Shown: positions 57,969-64,000 of the stretch, in pieces
Layout: each line of letters begins with the position of its first letter
How positions within the stretch are numbered: the first letter of the stretch is position 1
Source: a virus
DNA length: 64,000 nt
Reading direction: 5' to 3' (one strand)
IMG/VR virus record: IMGVR_UViG_3300028556_000001
Coordinates: 1-64,000 of that record
Translations under genes and position numbers: made by a program
Notes under the pieces: generated by a model
What the model was told of the DNA's origin: nothing
The model's input: the letters and a program-made list of their open reading frames with translations, nothing else
Database searches by the model: none

Positions 57969-58223
57969 TTACGGCTTGTCCTTCTCCAGTAGCCGTGCGT
58001 AGTCTTCCCATGTCTTCAGCGGGGCTTCCGGCTGGAGTTGTTCGTTGTAGGTCTCGACGTAGGCGTCCCACTCCTGCCGGGAGTTGCAGATTCGCGGGAA
58101 GGACTCAATGAACTCCACGACGACGAAGGGTTGGGACTCGCGCTCGCCGGGCGCATCCATCTGCTCCATGCGGTAGAAGACGGTTACGCCGGGGCCGTGG
58201 GCGAAGTATTTTTCGCGGGTCAT
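57969..58223 (-). CDS. Hypothetical 84-residue protein (paralogue of 60727-60963)
   Basis: MTREKYFAHGPGVTVFYRMEQMD..., sharing FxHGPGVxxxFxRE with the gene at 60727-60963 and a C-terminal YARLLE/YREILE helix. Start overlaps the upstream TGA. Small accessory protein of unknown function. Confidence 0.7.
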   Translation of the reverse strand: MTREKYFAHGPGVTVFYRMEQMDAPGERESQPFVVVEFIESFPRICNSRQEWDAYVETYNEQLQPEAPLKTWEDYARLLEKDKP

Positions 58224-58525
58224 AGGGGATAGACAACTTTGGCGGGTTGCAGTGTTTTCATTTCGTCGTTTATGGCTTTATATTCGGCGTCGTCTGCCGG
58301 GCAGATAAGCGTGTCTGGGTATTTTGTGAACAGGGTATTGAACCAGTCAATCCATGCGGCGTCGCAGGCCGACCTTTGCTCATCGGTGGGCCTGCCTTTC
58401 CTGCAAATTTCACGGTAATCCAATTCAAATTGATGCACGCACATGCAGAATTTCCACCTCCGCAAGTCGTTGTAGGGCGTCGCCTCCAGCAAATTCCACA
58501 TCTCCTGCGTGGTTTTTACGTTCAT
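58220..58525 (-). CDS. Hypothetical 101-residue protein
   Basis: From ATG 58525 (overlap with upstream TGA): MNVKTTQEMWNLLEATPYNDLRRWKFCMCVHQFELDYREIC...; helical. Unknown function. Confidence 0.65.
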   Translation of the reverse strand: MNVKTTQEMWNLLEATPYNDLRRWKFCMCVHQFELDYREICRKGRPTDEQRSACDAAWIDWFNTLFTKYPDTLICPADDAEYKAINDEMKTLQPAKVVYPL

Positions 58526-58929
58526 GGTGGCGGCTCCTGCATCTTGGCCTTCCATTCCTGCATCTCGACCGCGTAGGTTTCATTCAGCCAGTCCTGAAAG
58601 GAGACTCCGATGGGCACGACCGCGAGCGATACCTGCTGCTGATACTCGTCGGACTTGTCCTTGAACCACGCCTCCATCGGAGCCTTCCAAGAAGGCCAGA
58701 TGGCCTGCCTGTCGGCGTTCCTGACGACGTAGCGGTGGAGCGGGTCAACCCCCAGAATCTCCTTGGCCGCTTGAACCGCCAGCTTCAGCGTGGCGTGTGT
58801 GGATGCCTCGCGCTCGACCAGTATCTTGCCGAGCTCGGGGTGCTCCATCATCTCCTCACGCATGACGGAGAAGCAGGGGAAGGCCAGTGTTTGTGGAGAG
58901 TCTGAATCCATCTCTTTATCCTCCATCAT
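58522..58929 (-). CDS. Hypothetical 135-residue protein (paralogue of 59499-59936)
   Basis: Mostly helical with YVVRNADRQAIWPSWKAPMEAWFKDK; the gene at 59499-59936 has YVLTIADRDGRMVVWPEDTKAMERQF in a similar place. First gene of a three-gene minus unit. Unknown function. Confidence 0.65.
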   Translation of the reverse strand: MMEDKEMDSDSPQTLAFPCFSVMREEMMEHPELGKILVEREASTHATLKLAVQAAKEILGVDPLHRYVVRNADRQAIWPSWKAPMEAWFKDKSDEYQQQVSLAVVPIGVSFQDWLNETYAVEMQEWKAKMQEPPP

Positions 58930-58986
58930 CCCCTTCTATTTGTCAAACCGGGTTGCGTTTTTTCTGGAGGTGGATAAGTTGCTAAA

Positions 58987-59220
58987 ATGGAGAACAAGGA
59001 GCTGGAGGAACTGGTCAAAAAGCGCATCAACGAACTAGGGGAGCACTGGGACGCAATTCAGTTCATGGCCACCCGCTTGGGCAAGAACGGCGAGACTGAG
59101 GATATGTTCTGGGGCGTCGGCAACCAATATGCCAGAGAGGGCTTAATAATGGAATTGGTCAAGCGCGACTGGGCCGAGGAAGCGGCTCACTGGATAAAAA
59201 AGAAACAGGATGCCGAATGA
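58987..59220 (+). CDS. Hypothetical 77-residue helical protein
   Basis: MENKELEELVKKRINELGEHWDAIQFMATRLGKNGETEDMFWGVGNQYAREGLIMELVKRDW; overlaps the HNH gene start by ATGA. Unknown function. Confidence 0.65.
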   Translation: MENKELEELVKKRINELGEHWDAIQFMATRLGKNGETEDMFWGVGNQYAREGLIMELVKRDWAEEAAHWIKKKQDAE

Positions 59221-59519
59221 AACGCAGCCCACTCAAAAGAACCACAGGACTCCGCCGCTCCTCGCGCCTCAATCGCGTGTCGCCCAAGCGCAGGAAGCAA
59301 CTGGCCGACTATACAAAACTCCGGCGGGAATTTCTGGAGACGCACATGCGCTGTATGGTGGGTGACTGCACGAACTTAGCCGAGGAAATCCATCACATGG
59401 GGTATCGCAATGGAGCCCGATTAAACGACGTTTCCAAATTCCTCGCCACCTGCAAGCAGCACCACAACGCGATTCACCGAAACCCGGCATGGGCACGCTC
59501 ACACGGGTTTCTCGTCTAG
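59217..59519 (+). CDS. HNH-type endonuclease-like protein
   Basis: 100 residues. CMVGDC..AEEIHHMGYRNG...LATCKQHHNAIHRNPAWARSHGFL follows the Cys2-HH...C-HH..H layout of HNH/NinG-like nucleases. N-terminus is basic (KRSPLKRTTGLRRSSRLNR). Its place shortly before the terminase genes fits the HNH proteins that help packaging. Confidence 0.75.
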   Translation: MKRSPLKRTTGLRRSSRLNRVSPKRRKQLADYTKLRREFLETHMRCMVGDCTNLAEEIHHMGYRNGARLNDVSKFLATCKQHHNAIHRNPAWARSHGFLV

Positions 59520-59936
59520 CCCCTGCTCTTTCGCCATCTCCTCAAGCTGCTTCTCGACCGCCTCATCATTCTGGTGAATCCAAGCGTGTAACTCCGGCTT
59601 GTGCTGCTCAATCCACGCATCGAACGCCAACATCCCCGACTCCCGCGTCTCCAGCGCCTTTGACTTGTATTGGTAGAGAAAGGTGTCCCACGCCTCGATA
59701 AACTGCCGCTCCATTGCCTTCGTGTCCTCCGGCCAGACCACCATGCGGCCATCCCTGTCCGCTATCGTCAGGACATACCGCTTGGCCGGGTCTTCCCGGC
59801 TGGCGTTCTGACACCAGCGGATTGTGTCCTCCAGCGAGTCGGTGCAGGCCCGGCGGTTGAACTTCATCCGCAGGCCGAGGATGTTTTCGTCGCAGACTAC
59901 TTCGTCCACGATGAGGAACGGGAAGGGCGGTGTCAT
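59499..59936 (-). CDS. Hypothetical 145-residue protein (paralogue of 58522-58929)
   Basis: Contains YVLTIADRDGRMVVWPEDTKAMERQFIEAWDTF; the ADR...WP pattern is shared with the gene at 58522-58929. 3' end overlaps the HNH gene on the other strand. Unknown function. Confidence 0.65.
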   Translation of the reverse strand: MTPPFPFLIVDEVVCDENILGLRMKFNRRACTDSLEDTIRWCQNASREDPAKRYVLTIADRDGRMVVWPEDTKAMERQFIEAWDTFLYQYKSKALETRESGMLAFDAWIEQHKPELHAWIHQNDEAVEKQLEEMAKEQGLDEKPV

Positions 59937-60112
59937 TTAAAAACCGATTGTAGTTGAGTATTAAGCCATCCCCTAAACGTAGACATCCAGCGCGGCCCCC
60001 AATACCAGCGCGAACGGCCAAGTGCATAGGCCGTGTACCAAATCATCTCTCGTGTTATCTGTTCGTTAAATTCGAACTTCTCGCAGGCTTTAATTGTTTC
60101 TTTGTAATTCAT
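59933..60112 (-). CDS. Hypothetical 59-residue protein
   Basis: ATG 60112 overlaps the upstream TGA and the stop overlaps the next ATG. MNYKETIKACEKFEFNEQITREMIWYTAYALGRSRWYWGPRW; Trp/Tyr-rich. Real by coupling. Confidence 0.6.
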   Translation of the reverse strand: MNYKETIKACEKFEFNEQITREMIWYTAYALGRSRWYWGPRWMSTFRGWLNTQLQSVFK

Positions 60113-60291
60113 TGGGATTTCTGTTTTCGTTTCAGTTGGCGACGAAGGGATTTGAGTTCGGCTTGCAGGCGCATGGCCTCGTAGAATGCCGAGGGCGCAG
60201 AGATTGACGCTCTGCGTAAATTTACATCAGCCTCTTCCTGATAGAATCGGGAGGTGTGAATTAGGGCTTTGGTTTTCCGGGTTGCGCTCAC
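60109..60291 (-). CDS. Hypothetical 60-residue basic protein
   Basis: GTG at 60291 overlaps the upstream TGA. SATRKTKALIHTSRFYQEEADVNLRRASISAPSAFYEAMRLQAELKSLRRQLKRKQK; helical and basic C-terminus. Confidence 0.6.
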   Translation of the reverse strand: MSATRKTKALIHTSRFYQEEADVNLRRASISAPSAFYEAMRLQAELKSLRRQLKRKQKSQ

Positions 60292-60533
60292 GGCTTGGCC
60301 TCCAAGTAGAAATACCATTCATCCACCAGCTTGCCGCTCTCGTCAACCACTTCCTTGCGCTGGTATTTATGGTGGCTGATGGACACGCCGTTGACAACCA
60401 CGGGCGTCCAATGCTGGTGCGCGGGCATGACGGTCAAGGTCTGGCCTGCCAGCGGCCCACCGATGAAGCGCACCGGCCTTTCGACCAAGTAGAAAGCCGG
60501 GTCTGTGACGTTGGCTAGGAGTGTTGCGGTCAT
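60288..60533 (-). CDS. Hypothetical 81-residue protein
   Basis: MTATLLANVTDPAFYLVERPVRFIGGPLAGQTLTVMPAHQHWTPVVVNGVSISHHKYQRKEV; GGPLAGQ pattern with beta strands is common in phage accessory proteins. Unknown function. Confidence 0.65.
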   Translation of the reverse strand: MTATLLANVTDPAFYLVERPVRFIGGPLAGQTLTVMPAHQHWTPVVVNGVSISHHKYQRKEVVDESGKLVDEWYFYLEAKP

Positions 60534-60730
60534 GCGTATGGGCCTTCTATTACCAGCGTAAAATTACAAAAATAACCATCTGGACTTGTTCCGTTTGGAA
60601 AAATAGAATGCAGACGCTCGCCATATTCTTTGATGTTCTGATTTATGGCTTTAGCAAGGTTGGAATCATAATTTTCACCCAAGTATCGCTCCACTGTAAT
60701 TGTTGCGATTCTATATTTTGGAGATTTCAT
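60530..60730 (-). CDS. Hypothetical 66-residue protein
   Basis: ATG at 60730 (MKSPKYRIATITVERYLGENYDSNL) overlaps the upstream TGA; a start further upstream would be inside the previous gene. Beta then helix. Unknown function. Confidence 0.6.
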   Translation of the reverse strand: MKSPKYRIATITVERYLGENYDSNLAKAINQNIKEYGERLHSIFPNGTSPDGYFCNFTLVIEGPYA

Positions 60731-60963
60731 TTTCCGCCCTCCAGTATCTCCCGATAGCCGTCCCACGACAGCAAGCCAACCTCATGTTCCATGACCAGAT
60801 TTTCCACCAGCCGCCATGCGTCCCATGCTCGCGGGAAGGTAAAGGTCTTTTCATCGCAGATGATGGCTTCAATCACGGTCTTTCGGGGTTCGCGGTGAAA
60901 TAGAATCTCCACGCCGGGGCCGTGCGGAAAGGACAAAGATTCAGGATTGGGAGGCATTGGCAA
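60727..60963 (-). CDS. Hypothetical 78-residue protein (paralogue of 57969-58223)
   Basis: MPMPPNPESLSFPHGPGVEILFHREPRKTVIEAIICDEKTF; HGPGVxxLFxRE and YREILE recall the gene at 57969-58223. Unknown function. Confidence 0.65.
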   Translation of the reverse strand: MPMPPNPESLSFPHGPGVEILFHREPRKTVIEAIICDEKTFTFPRAWDAWRLVENLVMEHEVGLLSWDGYREILEGGK

Positions 60964-61264
60964 AGTTTCTCGGAATCAAGGTGCGGGTTATTGGCTGGCC
61001 GGAATGACTGGCATAGGGGTCATTTCGGGAAATCGCGCCAATGGTTTCGGGAATATCAAATTGTGGCATTTCCGCCCAATGAGTTACTTTTGAATTTGTA
61101 TATTTGGACATTTCTGCGAGTTTTCCGGTCGCGGTAAAGTGGCCGGGCAATCCCGGCTCAACATGGCCGAGACACTGTAAACAAAACACCAAATTCTTGT
61201 CAGGGTCTGGCTCGCGGCCACAATCAATCTCATGCCAATCTAAGTTATCTTCCATGCTCGCCAC
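60941..61264 (-). CDS. Hypothetical 107-residue protein
   Basis: Start 61264 (or 61255). DLVFCLQCLGHVEPGLPGHFTA-type segment has a Cys pair, C-terminal part is Pro-rich. Overlaps the next gene by 23 bases. First gene of the minus operon. Unknown function. Confidence 0.6.
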   Translation of the reverse strand: MASMEDNLDWHEIDCGREPDPDKNLVFCLQCLGHVEPGLPGHFTATGKLAEMSKYTNSKVTHWAEMPQFDIPETIGAISRNDPYASHSGQPITRTLIPRNFANASQS

Positions 61265-61332
61265 CCTACCACATCTTCGGACTTCCGCAAGTCAGGCTCG
61301 ACTTTTTCCTCCAACCAGCCATTCTCCGGGGT

Positions 61333-61785
61333 ATGTCCAGTGAGTTAGCCCAGCCGCCAGCCATCCCCGCCACCCTCGAAATTCACGGAACCATCGTCAG
61401 GACTCTGGCAGGAAAGGCCGTTTCCGTGCCCGCAGAGGGGTCTTCGACGGAAATGGCTATCCGGGCATCGGGACACTCCCTCCTGTCGCTCCTAGACCAA
61501 GTGGAAGCCCATTACGCCGATGCCTTGGAGCACTGGGGGGGCGACCTCAAGGACTACCCACTGTCGTCCAAAGCCATTCGTGACCTTGCCGCCGCCAAAG
61601 TGGAGGTTATCAACGCCCTGAAGGACACCGGCACCCCGGCCAAGAAGCCGCCCGGCAAATCCCCGCAGAACATGGTGCAACTCGCCCAGAGCCGGACAAC
61701 CACCTTGGACGAGGATGGGAAGGTCAAAACCCAAGTTGAGGAGCGCACCGTCACCGGCCCGGCGGAGAAGGTCATGCCACAATAG
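61333..61785 (+). CDS. Possible terminase small subunit
   Basis: 150 residues, two bases before the large subunit. SGHSLLSLLDQVEAHYADALEHWGGDLKDYPLSSKAIRDLAAAKVEVINALKDT is helical, and the tail is disordered and basic. Position fits the small subunit; there is no family motif seen. Confidence 0.5.
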   Translation: MSSELAQPPAIPATLEIHGTIVRTLAGKAVSVPAEGSSTEMAIRASGHSLLSLLDQVEAHYADALEHWGGDLKDYPLSSKAIRDLAAAKVEVINALKDTGTPAKKPPGKSPQNMVQLAQSRTTTLDEDGKVKTQVEERTVTGPAEKVMPQ

Positions 61786-61787
61786 CG

Positions 61788-63794
61788 ATGTATCCCTACC
61801 AGAAATATGACAAGGTTCACGAAATCATCGTCAACCTAGAGAACCCCGACCGCTGGATGGAGGCCGGGAATTACATTCTGGTCAACTTGTGTGGGCAACC
61901 CCCACTCGCCCAGAATGAGCAGGATGGCAAGGAGGCCTGTAACGCGCACTTCTTTTCCCTCTTGGACAACGACAACTACCTCATGGCTGCGGTCATGGCG
62001 TGGGGGCTGGATGGGTTCGACCCAAGGCCCAAGTGTGTGCGGCGGATTTTTAAGGCCATTAAGGACGAAAACAAGCTGATGCTGCAAGGAGCTTCGAGTC
62101 TCAGTAAAACATTCAGTGCATCCGTTTGGATTCTCCTGGACTGGTGCCGCGACCCGGAACACACCGCCGTCCGCTTGGCGAGTATGTCCGAGATGCATTT
62201 GAAGAACAATCTCTTCTCCTCCATTATTCGTCTGTGGCGAAGCTCGGCCATTAAGTTGCCGGGTCAGGCTTCTGCCGCGCTCTTTCTCGGCCTTGACCCC
62301 AACTCGGGAAACTCCTGTATTCGCGGCATCACCTTCCCGAAGGACGACAACATCACTGGGCGATTCCTGTCCTTCAAGTTCTACAATCGGACGCCCGTTC
62401 ACCCGGTATTCGGCAAGACTTCCCGTCTGCGAATCTTTCTGGATGAGTTCAATAAAATTTCCCCCGGCGTTATCCGTGACTTAAACTCGGTCGTGGCCTC
62501 CATGTTCGACAAGGAGCACATTAAAATCATCACTGCCTACAATCCCGCCGACACCTCGCACGCGAGCTATCAACTGGCGGAGCCGGAAGTGGGTTGGGGC
62601 GGTGTTGACCCGGACAAGGACTGGCGGTGGAAGTCCAAGAGAGGAGGCTGGCAGATAGAGCGGCTGGACGGAATGCAGTGCGAGAACGTTATTGAAAACA
62701 AAGTCCTCTACCCCGGCTTCTTGACCAAGGAAGCCTACGACGGGTATCAGACGCACGGGGACAATTCCGCCGACTACTGGACATACGGACGGGGCTGGTT
62801 CCCCATGACCGGGGCGCACAACACCATCATCAACCTGCACTCCCTGAACGTCGCCAAGCGTATTCCGATTTACCTCAAGAACGTGACGGAAATGGCGTCC
62901 GTTGACACGGCCATGATAAATGACAAGACGTGGTTCACGAAATATCGTTACGGTCAGGCGATAGGCTGGATAAAACAGAACGGGGAGAAAGAGTATTTTG
63001 GCGGCGACATCAACAAGCAGGAGATTCGCTGGATTGTTTATCTGGACGATTGGGCCATAATCCCCGGCGCAAAGGATGAATGGGAACTCGCCGGAGCCAT
63101 CGCCGAAACGTGTAAATCCCATAACGTCGCCCCCAAGTGGACAGCCGTGGATGCGACAGGGGCCGGACATGCCATCAAGAACGCGCTATTGCGTATCTTT
63201 GGGGACGTATTTGGCGTGAACTGGGTGGAAGGCTGTTCGGACAAGAAGATGGTTTTGGAGGACACGGAAGGGCCGGAGGGCAACTACTCCACGGTCAACT
63301 GCGAGATGTGGTTTACTTTCAAACGCTGGATTGAGGGCGGCATTATCTTCATCAACCCCAAACTCGATACCGAGAAGCTATTTGACCAGCTTACGACGAG
63401 GCGGCAACGGGCCAACAAAGTTAGCGCAGGCAAAGTGCAGGTGGAATCAAAGGCCGAGTGGCGCAGTCGGGCCGGACATGGAGAGTCGCCGGACGCTGCC
63501 GATTCCGCAATCCAAATCACGCAGCTTATCCGTCACCGCCATGAAATTATCCCCTCCATCGGCAAAGCTGCCGTGGATGCCAAAGCCGCCACCGCGTCAG
63601 GCCGCACCGTCTGGGATGAATGGAGAGAGAGGTTTAAACCAACGGAAACCGAGAACTGGAAAAAACATGGCGTGGAGGACAACCAGCCGGACGACCCGGA
63701 AAACGACGTGCAGAACGAGTCGTGGTCTATCGAACAGGAGTTGGGGGGTTCGTCACCAGCCGACGAAGAGGAGGAGGTTTTCCCAACATGGTAA
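61788..63794 (+). CDS. Terminase large subunit
   Basis: 668 residues. Walker A-like GASSLSKT at 101-108 (Ser replaces the usual Gly before Lys), Walker B LRIFLDE with D219 and E220, and a C-terminal RNase H-type nuclease with acidic residues in ASVDTAMI, WTAVDATG and SPDAADSA. Packages phage DNA into heads. The stop (TAA 63792-63794) overlaps the next ATG. Confidence 0.9.
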   Translation: MYPYQKYDKVHEIIVNLENPDRWMEAGNYILVNLCGQPPLAQNEQDGKEACNAHFFSLLDNDNYLMAAVMAWGLDGFDPRPKCVRRIFKAIKDENKLMLQGASSLSKTFSASVWILLDWCRDPEHTAVRLASMSEMHLKNNLFSSIIRLWRSSAIKLPGQASAALFLGLDPNSGNSCIRGITFPKDDNITGRFLSFKFYNRTPVHPVFGKTSRLRIFLDEFNKISPGVIRDLNSVVASMFDKEHIKIITAYNPADTSHASYQLAEPEVGWGGVDPDKDWRWKSKRGGWQIERLDGMQCENVIENKVLYPGFLTKEAYDGYQTHGDNSADYWTYGRGWFPMTGAHNTIINLHSLNVAKRIPIYLKNVTEMASVDTAMINDKTWFTKYRYGQAIGWIKQNGEKEYFGGDINKQEIRWIVYLDDWAIIPGAKDEWELAGAIAETCKSHNVAPKWTAVDATGAGHAIKNALLRIFGDVFGVNWVEGCSDKKMVLEDTEGPEGNYSTVNCEMWFTFKRWIEGGIIFINPKLDTEKLFDQLTTRRQRANKVSAGKVQVESKAEWRSRAGHGESPDAADSAIQITQLIRHRHEIIPSIGKAAVDAKAATASGRTVWDEWRERFKPTETENWKKHGVEDNQPDDPENDVQNESWSIEQELGGSSPADEEEEVFPTW

Positions 63795-64000
63795 GGAGAA
63801 TCAAACGCCAGAACGTGCTCCTCCCGCGCCAGAAGTGGAAGGTCAGAGTTGACGGCGTGGAATACGAGGATTGGGACATCGAGGCCATCGTGGAGCGCGT
63901 GACGGCCTTTCGGGTGGCCAACCGGGAGTCCGCTGACGACGTTGCCGACGAAGTGGAGCGTCAGTTGTGCGAGCAGTATCCCATGTATGCCGAGGAATTA
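63788..64000 (+). CDS. Unknown protein after terminase, 3' end outside window
   Basis: ATG at 63788 lies within the end of the terminase gene; the frame is open for 71 codons to the window edge: MVRRIKRQNVLLPRQKWKVRVDGVEYEDWDIEAIVERVTAFR. Unknown; next to the terminase so a portal or small accessory gene is possible. Confidence 0.7.
   Translation, partial: MVRRIKRQNVLLPRQKWKVRVDGVEYEDWDIEAIVERVTAFRVANRESADDVADEVERQLCEQYPMYAEEL

Overview
The window is almost certainly the genome, or most of it, of a tailed bacteriophage (or a prophage of one), not an ordinary chromosome. It has a terminase large subunit (61788-63794), a capsid-like protein followed by adaptor- and nozzle-like tail proteins, and one giant 2197-residue virion or polyvalent protein. 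Most other genes are short, tightly packed and joined by ATGA or GTGA overlaps. The adaptor, nozzle, small Gln-rich proteins and giant protein follow a podovirus-like order. The host cannot be read from the sequence. Moderately high GC and IS1-type transposases with an 'AMAAG' C-terminus suggest a soil or freshwater Gram-negative such as the Verrucomicrobiota/PVC group, but this is weak inference. No portal gene was recognised. The genes running off both window edges could be its two ends if the molecule is circular.

Layout: 0-9.8 kb (+) holds small unknown genes, then a glycan and modification cluster: GH130-like propeller, RNA-ligase-like protein, methyltransferase, GT11, FkbM methyltransferase, GT25 and GT2-like. 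Two membrane proteins follow. 9.83-11.97 kb is a defective transposon carrying dinD. 12.0-14.8 kb (-) is a small-gene operon headed by a LexA-type winged-helix regulator. 15.15-36.7 kb (+) is the virion module. 36.7-43.8 kb (-) is one TOPRIM (topoisomerase VI-A-like) gene split by two nested transposons. 43.9-45.1 kb holds one gene and about 0.8 kb of non-coding, hairpin-rich DNA. 45.1-47.9 kb (+) has SSB-like and PD-(D/E)XK nuclease genes. 47.8-52.2 kb (-) is a long operon of small unknown genes. 52.4-53.7 kb (+) ends in a LuxR-type HTH gene. 53.7-55.0 kb is another defective transposon. 55.1-57.2 kb (+) holds small genes and iterons. 57.2-58.0 kb is a C-rich, repeat-bearing, origin-like gap. 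58-61.3 kb holds small genes including an HNH nuclease, and 61.3-64 kb (+) is the packaging module.

The most unusual content is a family of four related IS1-like elements with matching ends (consensus GGYASTG). Two are intact, with 8- and 9-bp target duplications, one nested in the other. Both carry the same core: a ribbon-helix-helix gene divergent from the transposase across overlapping face-to-face promoters, and a roughly 97-residue gene fused by ATGA to the transposase stop. The other arm carries variable cargo: a tRNA-like gene, a winged-helix gene and a membrane protein in one; a trpC-like indole-3-glycerol-phosphate synthase in the other. The two defective members keep only transposase remnants but still carry cargo (dinD and a winged helix; a membrane protein). 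They look like cargo-carrying IS1 transposons, which I do not recognise as a described group. A second theme is a recurring GTGTTCAC operator-like motif at four promoters.
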